Source: Absidia repens
Taxonomy: Eukaryota > Mucoromycota > Mucoromycetes > Mucorales > Cunninghamellaceae
DNA length: 64,000 nucleotides
NCBI GenBank assembly: GCA_002105175.1
Contig: MCGE01000012.1
Location: 1,178,001 to 1,242,000 of the forward strand
Direction of reading: 5' to 3'
Below, one piece after another: positions 48,736 to 60,660 of this stretch. A model generated the notes under the pieces. It was not told the origin of the DNA. It did not search any database and was given only the letters and a program-made list of their open reading frames with translations. The translations under genes were made by a program, and so were the position numbers. How positions within the stretch are numbered: position 1 is the stretch's first letter; each line of letters starts with the position of its first letter.

Positions 48736-51326
48736 GAGGATGAGAGGAAGTCTTTTTTTTTTCAGATGAATGAAAAAAAAAATAGATGAAAAGAATGATA
48801 AAAAAAAATTATCGACCACTGGAAAAAAAAAACCCTAGTAACGTCGGATGAACTCCGACAAAACGCTGGTGGTAAAATTTGGTTGGCCCTGAACCATTTT
48901 TTTTTTTCGCGTCCCTTTTTTTTTTATACGAATGTGCTGCATTGTACTGGACATGAGCGACTTACAAACATGTTCCAAACGCGCTTAACCTCTTGAAGGT
49001 TATATTATTAATGAACTAGACGATTTGAAAAATTATTTTAATGAACTTCCAGCACTCTAGTTGGAACCATATATCAGGGGCAACAATAGTTTATGCGACA
49101 TTCGTTGTAAGAAAAGGAAATCACAGCATTTTGATAGCTGGATTAGCCATTAATATTTTTTTAACAATAGTAATACGGACTACCTTTCCTCTAAAGACGG
49201 CTCTGACGGCAAACAAGGATGATTTATTGTGGCAATATGGTGTGAACCGTAACACCTCATGCATGAGCCGACCTATGCCATAGCTGCAAAGTGAGCACAT
49301 AAAATAATATGCACAGAATGAACTCTACTCTTTACTTAAATTTTATACTCCACTCATTTCATGCATGTATTATTTTATTGCTAGAAGCTCAACGTTGAAA
49401 ACGCTTTCCCGGATGTCATGTGGTAACTAAAAAATAAAAACAAAACGTAAACAAGAAAAGACGACTGGTCACTTTTGTTTATAAAACTCGGTTTTCCAAT
49501 ATGGCCACCAGGTCGAACCCCAATTTATTCTTCCATCAAATATCTATTGTGACGACAAGACGATGACCTTATGCAGCATCATCAGACTATATCGATGGGC
49601 AGTAAAGGAAAGCTTCTTGACTTGTGGTGGCGGTAATGTACGTCGAAGTATGGGATAGATCAAACTTGGCGCTTGGCATGATTTGGAATGGCGGGTGGCG
49701 AACAAAAAGGAAACCACAGCTGCCACGAAATTACAAGGTAAACAAAACTAATAAAGAAATCCATCTGACACAATCAAATCATCTTCAATTTATTTACTTG
49801 ATTTAGTCTGGTATTTCTTGCATTTCATCTGACCTAGTACACTTTTATAGTCTTCGATTGGGTCGTCAAGTCAAATACGCCTCCGTGTATCATAGCAGGA
49901 TCGACCTCAATCACCGACCCATGACTCGTATGGACCACAAAACCATAGTTTCGTTAAATGCAAGGTATTGGGAATGTCTATGGAATGCTGGTGTTATAGT
50001 GTAGTGCAGGTAAGCGATAAAAAAAAAAAAAAAAAAAAGGAGACATGAAAACAATAACAACAAAATTATGCTTGTTTTGTTAGGATGTCATGGCTCAATG
50101 GTTGGTGTCTATTCGTTTTATCTTTGGAATTTGGTTTATGAATTAACATTCTTCTGTGTGGTACAACTTGTGCTATTGAATCAAATTGGAATTGGAACCC
50201 AGAAGTTAAAAGACAAATCACAGTGTGCAAGCAAGTAGATTCATCAAATGTAAAAAGTGATGCCCCTTCGACAATTAATACTGACCACACATTGTTTATT
50301 TTTTTATTTTATAGGAAAATCCGGTTATTGTGTGAACCACATGCTGAACTGTTGGCCAATCGGAAAAGTGGAATTGGAGTAGGATGTACAGAAATCACCA
50401 AGTGAAAAAAACCAAGCAGGGGAAGGTGGTAAGAAGAAACAATAAAAATATAATGAACAATGAAAAATGTAAAAAAAAAAAGAGGGAGGGAAGAAGTTAA
50501 CAAAATTCTCGAAAAAAATAGGCCTTGACATTCAATGGACTCTTGGGAAAGCTTGGTTGCAAAAAATAAAAAAAGAAGGCGTTGGTTATTACTGGATGTA
50601 ACAAAACAGTCTTACAAGCGTCGATAACGATTCCCAGTGGGCTGCTTTTCAAGGTTTGTATAGCGGAAATTGGAAAAAAATAAACTTTGGTGACAAAAAT
50701 GGAAATCGGAACTAAATTTTTATTTTGTTCTTGTCCTTTTTTTTTTTTTTGATATACATATCAAGAATAGATGAAATCAAATGTTATGTGGATTCTTTAT
50801 GATTTCTTTCCTTGGCAAACGAAAACAATTAAAAAGATACAAACAATGTTGGGGGTTAATATTCCAAGTCGAACTACGTCAAGGATAATGCAGCCCGCTC
50901 CTACTTTATTATGCCAATGCAAGGAAAGGTAACGAAAAAAGGATAGAACCCTGGCAAAACAATAACAACTGACTCTTTTTGTACGCAGGCACACCTTATA
51001 TAGGATCAAACCCAAGAACAGTGAATCAAATTTATTTTTAAAATGGTGTAACGCTTCTTGCTGATGGTCAATTCTATAGGGGCGAATGATATTTTTATTT
51101 TTATTCTCTCCCCAAATCATTTTTTTGTCCTTTTCTTCCCCTCAATTTTTTTTTTTTTTTTTTTTTTTTTTGGATTCCCTCTCTTTTTTCCCTTTATCAC
51201 TTTATTTTTTTTTTTTATCACATAGATTATTATATAGTTATTTATTACATTGTTAAAATTCCCTCATACTACTACACCTCATTCATTATCATCATTTTTA
51301 CACTGGATCATTAATACCCCTTCCTT
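48736..51326. other. Large intergenic region with one possible decayed or unresolved gene
   Basis: About 2.6 kb. Within 49562-50404 the plus strand shows intron-like borders in sensible order: a gtaaac donor at about 49739, a gatttag acceptor near 49806, a gtaagc donor at 50010, a ttag acceptor at 50083 and an atag acceptor near 50314. The stretches between are GC-richer with 40-65-codon open frames, but no single frame joins them into a protein. The nearest candidate start (ATGACCTTATGC at 49562, giving IIRLYRWAVKESF) meets a TAG after about 31 codons. The rest, including the chitin synthase promoter (T runs at 51148-51171 and a pyrimidine leader), has no feature. Confidence 0.35.
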
Positions 51327-52890
51327 ATGGCCCACCCTCAACCTCAACGGAGTTCTGGTTATGCTCCAGCTTTACGGGGTTATTCAAACGATCCCCGCAC
51401 GGTGAATCAGCAACAGCGACAAAGTACCCAATCTCCTCAACAGCGACAAAGCATGCATCCACCTCAACAACGACCTCCTCCTGGTTCTTACAATATGGAA
51501 AATATGGGTCGTCCTAGACCTCCTCCTCATAGGCAGTCCACCACTCACCACCCTTTACCTCCTACTCCTGGCCAACCCCGCCATTCCACTATGCAACCTC
51601 AACCACCACTTCATCATCACCAGCAACAACAACATCGCAATCCTGAAGGAAGACAATCTCGTGACCACATATACCACTCGTCTCCTCCTCAACAACAACA
51701 ACAACAACGCCCTCCACCTCAACGAATGATGAGTCGGCCTGGGCCAAGACCTCCAGGTGTTCCACCAAACGCCAACGCAAACAACTACTATATGCATCAT
51801 CCACAACAACAACCACAGCAACAAGAAGGTCCGTATCGTCGCACAACGGTGAGCCGAACAAGATCACTCTCTAGACCTGAACGCCAACGGCCTCGCCAAG
51901 GGATGTTTAGAACACCATCACAGCAACGGCGGATGATGATTGGCAGTGGTCGGCCAGGCCCTGCTGGCGCGACGATGATGCATCATTACCAACGACCTCG
52001 TATGAATCCAAACCAGCCCATGTCTAATCGACTCCAGCAGCAATTACAACAACAAAAACTGCAACAACAACATGATGCTTTATTGGGCCAAGCTCCTCTT
52101 CCCCCCGTTCCTGGAGGCGGTGGTGGTGCTGGGCCTGGACGCAATGGTGGTGGTGGTGGCCGAAATGGCGGTGGCGGTCGACCTCTTCCTCCCATGGATC
52201 CTCGTCAACAAAAGAAATTACAACAGCAACAATTGGAAGAAGAAGAGAAACCAGATGTATTGACAAATTGGTGGTCCTGGATGGCTTTCTTGGCAACGTG
52301 CTGTATTCCCAACTGGTTTATTCGTGTTTGTTTAAGGAAACCCAATCCTTTGACACAGCAGGCTTGGAGAGAAAAGGTAAAGAAAAAAAAATATATGTCA
52401 GGGCTGTTGGTGGCAATCATCCAATAAAAAAGCCATCGGAAGGGTCACGAGGGAATGATGATTTATATATATATATATATAAATATAGATTTTTTTTTTG
52501 TTTATATATCACTAAACTATTCTTTTTTTGTATAATGTATTTTAGTTGACATTGGTTTATATTATTCTGTTACTTTGTGGTGCACTTGCGTTTGTAACGT
52601 ATGGGCTCACTGCCACCTTGTGTCCGAATCATGAAACCAATTTGGCTTATTCAGCGGTGGTCGATGGCAAACGACTGCCCATGTGGCGATCCGATGTACG
52701 GGTATTGGGTCGTGTGTACGATTTAGATGATATGAAACAATTCTTCGGCTCCAAAGGATTGAACTTTACCAATGATTATGAAAACATGGATATCTCCAGT
52801 ATCTTCAATGGTGACACGACCGGCGCTTGTACTGATTTTGATTCGGGGTCTTCAACTACTTTGGGCGACTGTACCCTTTATAGTCCTTAT

Positions 52891-52926
<36 letters not shown>

Positions 52927-55900
52927 AAAACAATGATGATTTGTTATTATTATTATTTTTGTGCTAATGTTTTTTTTTTTTATGTTTGTATGTATGTGTG
53001 TGTTTGTGTTGATTAGGTGGATCCATCAAACAAAGTGATGGCCAATGCTTTTCTGTCAACGAATTGAAACAATACAACTCGAAAGGATCTCTTGCTTATG
53101 ACTGGGTGGATTTGAGACCAAATGGCGTTGATAGTCTTGGTGATACTGATTTGGTTGTTTTGGGTGATTCTGGTAAGTTCATTTTTTTTTCAATTCATGA
53201 GATAGATATATACACAAATACTCACCAGGTGCCTCTTTTTTTTTTTTTTTTTTTTTGGTTTCGACATTTTTGTAGTATTGAATCTGACAAACTATCTAAG
53301 TGGAACAGACGACTTTTATGGGAAAAGTGTGCGAACGGCGCTTCAATCCAACCGCGGCAACGATGCATCTTATTCACTACTATTTACACCCGAAGGCAAG
53401 AATGCACGACAATGTATTTTGGATCGTTACTCGGTGGGAATCATGGAAGTGGATATGGGCGGCTGTATTGCATCGCAAATGATCATGACGATCATGCTGG
53501 TGGTGATCATTGCCATGATTGTCGTCCGGTACTCAATGGCATTGCTTTTCCAATGGGTGATTGCTAGCAAACTTGTCAAACCTGGAGGTCGGTCCAACTG
53601 GCTTGCATGGCGTTCCATTCAAGGAGGTAACGATGACCCAGCAAATCATGTTCCTGGCCCTTACAACAACTATGGTCCAACCAACAATTATACCCGTGGC
53701 GGCTCTGCAGCTTCCGTTGGGTCAGGTCTCTCTTCTGCTCGTGGTACACCTGCGGGTAGTGAACATAGCTCGGCGGTGGATTTGGGTGCCCGTCATGGTG
53801 GTGGACGCGTACATACCGATATCGTCTCGACGGAATTGTATGCCTGTATGTTGGTGACATGCTACTCGGAAGGAGAGGATGGACTTCGTACAACCATGGA
53901 TAGTTTGGCTAGGACAACATATTCCAAGAAACACAAGGTAAGAAAGAAGAAAAGAAAAATAGTACGGTATCCTATATATTAAGCCATGTTCATTTTTAGA
54001 TCTTCTTTGTTATTTGCGATGGCCTTATCACTGGTGCAGGTGAAACAAAATCTACTCCCGATATTGTTGTAGATATGATGGATCTTGACCCGACAATGAA
54101 AAACCCTAACCCTTCCTCCTATCTCGCTATTGCTGATGGTGAAAAACAATTGAACATGGCCAAAGTGGTAAGTACAAAAAAAAAAAAAAAAAAAAAAAAA
54201 ATGGAACGGGAGCTGTATATCCATTATTAATTTTATTATTATTATTATAGTACGCGGGTCACTACAGGGGTGTACCTTGTATTACTATTGTCAAATGTGG
54301 TACTGAAGAAGAAAAAAATGCTCCAAAGGCTGGTAATCGTGGCAAACGTGATTCTCAGGTAAATGGATAGTTAACAGGGAGGACAGCTCTCTCTTTCTTT
54401 TATTATTATTACCACAACTCTAATCCTTGTGTTACGTTACCTATTTTTTATATAGTTGATTTTGATGAGCTTCTTCCAACGTGTCTTGTTTAACGATCGT
54501 CTCTCAGAACTGGATTACGAAATGTTTTGGAAAATGACTTGGCTGATGAAAGGCGTTACACCAGACAAATTCGAAGTGGTCCTGATGGTGGATGCAGATA
54601 CCAAAGTCTTACCTGATGCGTTGACATATATGATAGCAGCCATGGCAAATGATATTACCATTATGGGACTCTGTGGTGAAACTCGTATTGCCAACAAACG
54701 AGCCTCTTGTAAGTGAACAAAAAAAAAAAAAAAACAGGAGCGGGGGAGGATAAGATTGAAAACTAATATACCTTGGTTTCATTTTTTTTAATATTAGGGG
54801 TGACTGCCATTCAAGTATTTGAATATTACATTTCTCATCATTATGCCAAGGCATTTGAATCGCTGTTTGGTATTGTCACTTGCTTACCAGGATGTTTCAG
54901 TATGTACCGTATCAAGTCGCCCAAAAACGGTGCCTGGGTCCCTATTTTGGCCAATCCTGATATCATTTTAGAATACAATCAAAACGTCGTCACCACTTTA
55001 CACGAAAAGAATTTATTGCTTTTGGGTGAAGATCGGTTCCTGTCGACATTGATGCTGCGTACCTTCCCTAAACGCCAAATGATGTTTGTCCCTCAAGCTC
55101 GGTGCAAGACTGTGGTGCCGGATGAATTTGCCGTCTTGCTTTCACAACGTCGTCGATGGATTAATTCTACCGTACACAACTTGATGGAACTGGTCTTAGT
55201 GTCTGATTTGTGTGGTATTGCTTGTTTGTCTATGCAGTTCTCAGTCTTTATTGATTTGATCGGTACTTTGGTAAGTTGCTTTTTTTTAGGGGGGGAGGAC
55301 ATAGAATTCGCGAATAGTCGATTGCACGTATACGTTTTACTCACTCGATTTTTTGTTTCTCTTAAAAAAAAAGGTTTTACCTGCTGCTATTGTGATGACC
55401 ATCTATTTGATTGTTAACACTGCTATTTCTGCTCATCCGCAATGGCAATCGTTGGCTTTGCTGATTGCTATTCTTGGTTTACCTGCTGTTTTGATCGCCA
55501 TCACGACGTTCAAATTTGTTTATGTTTTGTGGATGATGAGTAAGTTCGAAAAGAATAATATTGATGGAGACTTATATATATATCTATATATGTTGGACTT
55601 GTATCTAATCTCCCTCCCTTCTTCGTTTATATAGTTTACATCATTGCGTTACCGATCTGGAATTTCGTTCTCCCATTATATTCTTTCTGGCATTTCGATG
55701 ACTTTTCTTGGGGTGCTACGCGTGTGGTTGTTGGCGAAAAGAAGGATAAAGGACATGGCGATGCTGATGGCAAATTTGACTCGTCAAGATTGGTTATGAA
55801 GAAATGGGAAGACTGGGAAGCGGAACGCACAGGACAACGATTCAACAAGAACAAAGTCCCTCTCAAGACACCCTTAGATCCTCCTTTGGCTTTCGATGGT

Positions 55901-56074
55901 AGCAATCAAACACCTGGCATGCGAAAAAGTGGCATTGTGACGCCATCCACACCTGGTAATTTTGGCATGATATTCAATGATCGTAAAATGTATGGCTCCT
56001 CTCCATCCCTCGGCGTCTCCAACAATGCCTCACCACCACCTCCAATGCCACCTTCCTCCAACTCCCCTCCTTAG
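51327..56074 (+). CDS. CHS3: Chitin synthase, class IV (CHS3-like)
   Basis: Ten exons: 51327-52376, 52546-52891, 53017-53172, 53276-53937, 54000-54167, 54251-54358, 54456-54708, 54798-55270, 55374-55539 and 55635-56074; 1273 residues. The first about 300 residues are Gln/Pro/Arg/Gly-rich and disordered. Two N-terminal membrane segments are near [18 protein letters not shown] and [20 protein letters not shown], with a lumenal or extracellular domain up to the next helix ([20 protein letters not shown]). The catalytic domain has [49 protein letters not shown] and [18 protein letters not shown], all signatures of processive GT2 chitin synthases; the order and [11 protein letters not shown] fit class IV. 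C-terminal helices complete the translocation channel. The enzyme polymerises UDP-GlcNAc at the plasma membrane for the cell wall. Intron 9 ends in an unusual A-rich AAG acceptor. Confidence 0.93.
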
Positions 56075-56315
56075 TCAATAGAAGTATAACTATAGTTTTA
56101 CAATAGTTTGATTATTCCCTTTTTACCCCCCCTTCCCTCCCCTTTATATATTTCATTTTGTATTACACATTTATTTTTTTTATCCACTCTATTACCACAC
56201 TTTTTTTTTTGCCCTCTTAGTACTCGCTGTAAAATAAAAATCTTTCGCTCTATATATTTGAATGTCCGCTTTTTTTTTTGGTCTTCCCTTCACTTTCTTT
56301 CTTTGAACACAAATT
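56075..56315. other. Chitin synthase 3' flank and EAPP promoter
   Basis: Tandem spacing of only 241 bases. It contains AAAATAAAAATC near 56232, a likely polyadenylation signal, and T runs just before the next start codon. Confidence 0.4.
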
Positions 56316-56840
56316 ATGAATCAACAAGATAAATACTATGATACCGTTTACTTCGACTCTGATGAAGACGAGAACAATGATCAAGATACAAAAGGTATGG
56401 ATTATATATAGTGAAGATTGTTGACAAATAATTATCTACCGGCATTACCTTGCGTCATTTTGCTCATTATTTTTATTATTATTGTTTTAGATCCATCTGG
56501 CCCACAGGGTCGACAAGAACGATTGACAAACGATCATTTACTCTACGATCCATTAGGCGATGAAAAAGATGAAGCATGGATAGCGGAGCAAATCAACAGT
56601 AAGAGCGAAAAGGGGTGATGGATGACCCAAGGCAAACTCGACTCACCAAGGTTGATTGGTCTTTTTTTTTTCCCTTTAATAGAGGCAGCACCCCGAGGAT
56701 CCCAACCGAAGGATTCAGTGGCTCGAACAGATGCCATCTTATCATGCCCAATGTGTTTCTCTCCTTTATGTTTTAGTTGTCAAAGGTAAGAAGGAACCCT
56801 TCATGTTTGATGTGGATTACGCGCAGATCCCTCACATGGC

Positions 56841-56872
<32 letters not shown>

Positions 56873-57151
56873 CGGGCGGGGTATGGCGGTGCTAGGCACG
56901 AAAATTATTCCAACCAATTCCGGGCCATGTTTGTCACCAACTGTCAAGTAAATAAAAAGGAACGATATCGATATGCGGCAACACCATCATCAGCATCATC
57001 AAGGAAAAAGACAGCGCTAATGGACGAAACCGCAACGACGCCGGATCAGGATGAAGCCTACTATGTTGTGAAATGCGAGACGTGTGATACCCATGTGGCT
57101 ATGATGGATGAAGATGAAGTCTACCATTTCTTCAATGTCATTGCCAATTAG
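56316..57151 (+). CDS. EAPP: E2F-associated phosphoprotein (EAPP) homologue
   Basis: Four exons: 56316-56394, 56491-56598, 56683-56785 and 56896-57151; 181 residues. The acidic N terminus (YYDTVYFDSDEDE) leads to LLYDPLGDEKDEAWIAEQIN, then ILSCPMCFSPLCFSCQRHEN and YSNQFRAMFVTNCQV. The C-terminal part has VVKCETCDTHVAMMDEDEVY and ends HFFNVIAN. Three Cys pairs (CPMC, CFSC, CETC) suggest a zinc site. This combination is the EAPP domain, conserved from fungi to animals; in human cells EAPP binds E2F and affects cell-cycle gene expression. Intron 3 contains a T run of about 30 near its 5' half. Function in fungi is not established. Confidence 0.85.
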
Positions 57152-58076
57152 CATCTTTTGCTTACTCTCTCTTTTTTGGATTTTCTTTTTTTTGGTGTCA
57201 AGGACTGACGAAGGATGAACTTTTAGAGCTTGTAGATACAGATAGATAGATAGATAGTACTAGAATATCCCCCCTCCCTTCTCCCCCGTTTATATATTGT
57301 GTAGTTTACTTTTAGGGTAGTTACTATTAGTATATGTGTGGCTGTGGTGTTTTTTTATAATAAAATCAAATTATCAATTAACTTGTCACTCTCCTTGTTA
57401 ACTTGTGTGCATGGATATGTGGTTCTTTATATATATTAGTTTATATGGGAAATACAAAAAAAAAAAAAAAAAAAAAAAAAGTTTATATGGGAAGTAAATC
57501 TTTAGAACAGAAAAGAAAATTGGAAGTGCTGGCATGTAATAGAACTGGGTGGAAAGTTTGGGTTGAGAGAATAAAAGCTAGGCAAGGGATGATAATAAGG
57601 TATCGTTGGTTGACAGTTGAAGAAGTCTGCTTGAGATGCAATGTGTGTGTGTGCAAGTGCGTGTGTGGTGGAAAAATAAAGGTATATATGGAAGAATGGG
57701 CTGGGCCTGCAAAAAATGATTACAGAGAAGCTTAAACATGATGATCGCGTATGAAAACTCAAAAAAGAACCTCTTGCACAACATCATATGCTGAATACAA
57801 ATCAAACAAGTATCATTGAATCCCCGGTAACCCAAAAACCCTGATAAATGCTTTGCATGAAGCAAAATTTAGAGTATTGCAGGTGTTTTAAAAGTCAACA
57901 CTGAGTCTATAAATAATCGAAAGCCTAAAGATGACACAAAGATAATGAAGTGATATAAAAAAGAATTTCATTTTATTTATTGATACAACAAAGAAGTAAT
58001 AAAAAAAAAACAAAAAAGGTGGAGGGAGGAAGGAAGAAACGAAACTAAGCGTGCAGAAAAAAAAGGGGATGGATGC
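57152..58076. other. Intergenic, with a poly-A tract flanked by a short duplication
   Basis: No gene. A (GATA)n microsatellite lies at about 57239-57257. An A run of about 25 (57456-57480) is flanked on both sides by gtttatatgggaa (57440 and 57481), which resembles a target-site duplication around an inserted poly(A) tail. A polyadenylation-type TTTATT for the minus-strand gene is near 57975. Confidence 0.5.
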
Positions 58077-58782
58077 TTATTTTTCGACAACAGACACCTT
58101 GATGGTTTCCTTGACTTGGATTTGACCGCTACGGAATTGTACCTTTTTTTAAAAAAAATTGTTCATTAATTGTTCTTCGTACAACCCACATCTGTCTCTT
58201 TCTATATTTTTTATTTCATTTTATTTTTTCATTCTTACGTTTTCATCAAAGTCAAAAGCATAAGAACCAGGTACAGTGTTTTCGGGGATGGTCCAGGTGG
58301 TCTTGTGGGTAACAAACTTGCTTTCAGAAGCAGTAACGGGGCTGAAATGTTCATAAAAAGAGGTGTACAATTTTAGTGTCTAAAATTTCAGGTACAGCCA
58401 TGATTTTTTTTTTCTTACCAAGAGTTGGAGACAGTAGCAAGCTTTACTTGTTTTTGGTTACCAGCGCGAGAGTGGAAATGAATACCCAAGCTCAAAGCCT
58501 TACCCATAGAGGTGGAATCTATAGTAAAAATGAAAGTTGGTTAGATATCAACTTTTAATGTGAAGCTCTATATGAATATATTGATATTGATATATTCCAC
58601 TTACGATATACAAGAGGTTGCATGATATATTCTACTTGGACAGTTTCGCCAGCTTCAAAGACATCATTGTTTTTGGGAGACTTAATTTTGATGAATTGCA
58701 ATTGAGAAAAGACACTGGCGCTGACGAGTTGGAAAAGAGCCAACACTACCAAGGTGATGGTAACAATAGATTTGGAGAACAT
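58077..58782 (-). CDS. Small secreted protein, immunoglobulin-like beta-sandwich suspected
   Basis: Four exons: 58782-58605, 58518-58419, 58341-58239 and 58142-58077; 148 residues. The N terminus (MFSKSIVTITLVVLALFQLV) is a signal peptide, cut probably after VSAS. The mature part begins IKIKSPKNNDVFEAGETVQV, followed by EYIMQPLV. This is the sequence style of the Kre9/Knh1-type N-terminal domain of fungal cell-wall proteins, but the match is weak. It continues LGIHFHSRAGNQKQVKLATV and TIPENTVPGSYAFDFDENVQ, and ends in VKETIKVSVVEK with no GPI-type tail. Intron 3 has an A-rich AAG acceptor. Probably an extracellular or wall-associated protein of unknown function. Confidence 0.7.
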
Positions 58783-59764
58783 ACTTTTGGGTTTTAAAAG
58801 TATATTAAAAAACAAGAAAGTAAAAAAAAAAAAAGAGGGGGAGGGGGGTGATGAATTGAGGGAAAAAAAGAAAAGAGAAATAAAACAAAAAGAAAAGAGA
58901 CAGAAAAAGAAAAAGGTAAACAGCGAGTGTCTATTATTTTTCATGAGTCGACGTTACACACCCAATATCTTTTGCCACTCCGACAATCAACTTCTGTTTC
59001 TATAAATCTCTGTATTACCAGGTAACTCAAATAAAAAAGAGGTGCAGTACATGAATAATATTATTATATGAATCTACAATAAAAATAGACCACTTTTAGC
59101 AACTCGAAATCAATGTGAAAAAGGAAGATACCTATGTATAGATACGTACGATCTTTTAACAAAATCTTCACTATTCAAGCCAAAAACTGCCACTACCAAT
59201 TACCACTACTCCAATTTGATTTACATTACACAAAAGGGGGAAGGGATGGCTATTTCCAAATATTTCCATATTTGCGTACGCCTATTTACAGTGTTTCCAC
59301 AAACACTTGTCGCACATTTTTGAGATCTGGCAACAATGGTGATTAAATAAAAAAGAAAAATATTTAATTACATTGTTTCGATTTGTATGATTAGTGCGGG
59401 ATATAACAAATACGACGAAGATGATAGATATACCTACACTTTACAAAATTTTGAGTAAAACCCAAATATGGTCCTGTGACTGAATCAGGCATCCTTTTTG
59501 ATAGATACGCTAAAGAAATACATAAATTCTTTTACGCGCCAATGACAAAAGAAAGAAAGAAAACGACAATATATGTGAAGAATAACAATCCCCTAAACTA
59601 TTAAGGGTTTAGTAAGGGATAATTTTTTATTTGAAGCATAAAAAGACAAAGGAAGGAATAAAATATACTACACATAAAGAACGGGGATAGGATGATTTTT
59701 CGTTCACCATCGCCTAGATTTCCACCACATCGCTACGAACAACCAAGACGCCACGGAAAATATT
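58783..59764. other. Intergenic, ending in a fragment of the PD-(D/E)XK gene
   Basis: Mostly AT-rich DNA without genes. At 59697-59760 there is a degenerate piece of the nuclease-like coding sequence (two blocks separated by about 42 missing bases relative to 15484-15585): cgttcaccatcgcctagatt and cacatcgctacg. It lies immediately left of repeat copy F. Confidence 0.55.
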
Positions 59765-60660
59765 TTCAAATCCCGCACACGTGGGTTTTTATTTTCGCCC
59801 ATTTTTTATTTTTTTCGCATTTTCTTTCTTTCCTTTCTTCTTTTTTTTTTCACGACGGTTTTCTTAACCATTCAACTTTTTGAAGTTATATTGGGCTTAG
59901 ATTAGCGTCAGGACTAGCTTAGAAGCGTTTTCAACTTAGGGATTACAAGATACATGGGGATACCTTTCATTTTGGATCTAGGATTTAGAACCACCATTAG
60001 TTGGCTTGTTGGAGCCTTCATTAACTTACTTTAGTGTTAGTTTTTTATAGTTTATATCTACATCTCAATAAAATATACTTCCTTTTGAATTCTTCAATGC
60101 AAAATGTACCTTCAGTTTCTTTAATGTCTTATGCGAATAGATCCCTGTTTTCTTACCATGACCTTTTTTGAGAAGCGTTGACCGTTATCGTCCTGCAATT
60201 ATAGATAATCCTTTAGTCTTCACATATCTTGTTCAGCGTATTAGCCCCCATTTACAAACATCCCTAAAGATTAGCGTTTACCATTCTTCAAGTCTTCCGG
60301 AAGTCTCACTCATCCTACCTCCTTTAGATCCCTTGTTACAATGAACCTCGCGCTCTTAGTTTAGTATCTACCATCTTCCTTTAATTAAATTATGCCTTTT
60401 TATTTTCTATCCTCTGAACAATCGTATAATGTGTAAAACCATTATCGTGGCGACTTTGTGAGTGTCCCACCATACACTAGCTTTGTTTAGCTTTTCCACT
60501 AAAATTATCCTCCTCCGTCAGATCTCTAGCGACCGATTTGCGATCCTAGGTCACTCAATAAAAACTGTGATCCTATGATCCACTATTCATGTTAATCAGG
60601 CTAGCCTATGCCATCTGCATATCAATCGGTCTCCTCTAAATCAGTCATATATACTGTTCT
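59765..60660 (+). repeat. Dispersed repeat, copy F (right arm)
   Basis: The box aatcccgcacacgtggg (59769) is followed by TTTTTATTTTCGCC, a pyrimidine tract, ttgggcttagattagcgtca (core 59900) and gggattacaagatacatggg. Then come cctttcattttggatctag, catctcaataaaatatac, cccttgttacaatgaacctc and gatcctaggtcactcaataa (about 60540). Its left border carries the nuclease gene fragment, which links the repeat family to that gene. Confidence 0.75.

Noticed and set aside
51555..52296. Minus-strand frames opposite the chitin synthase N terminus
   Set aside because: Val/Leu-rich shadows of the Gln/Pro-rich coding strand.
57239..57257. GATA tandem repeat as a possible regulatory array
   Set aside because: A plain microsatellite of four to five units in a 3' flank; no other support.
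57403..57735. 110-residue plus-strand frame across the poly-A tract
   Set aside because: Its Lys run is the poly-A itself, there is no splice support, and the flanks are typical intergenic DNA.
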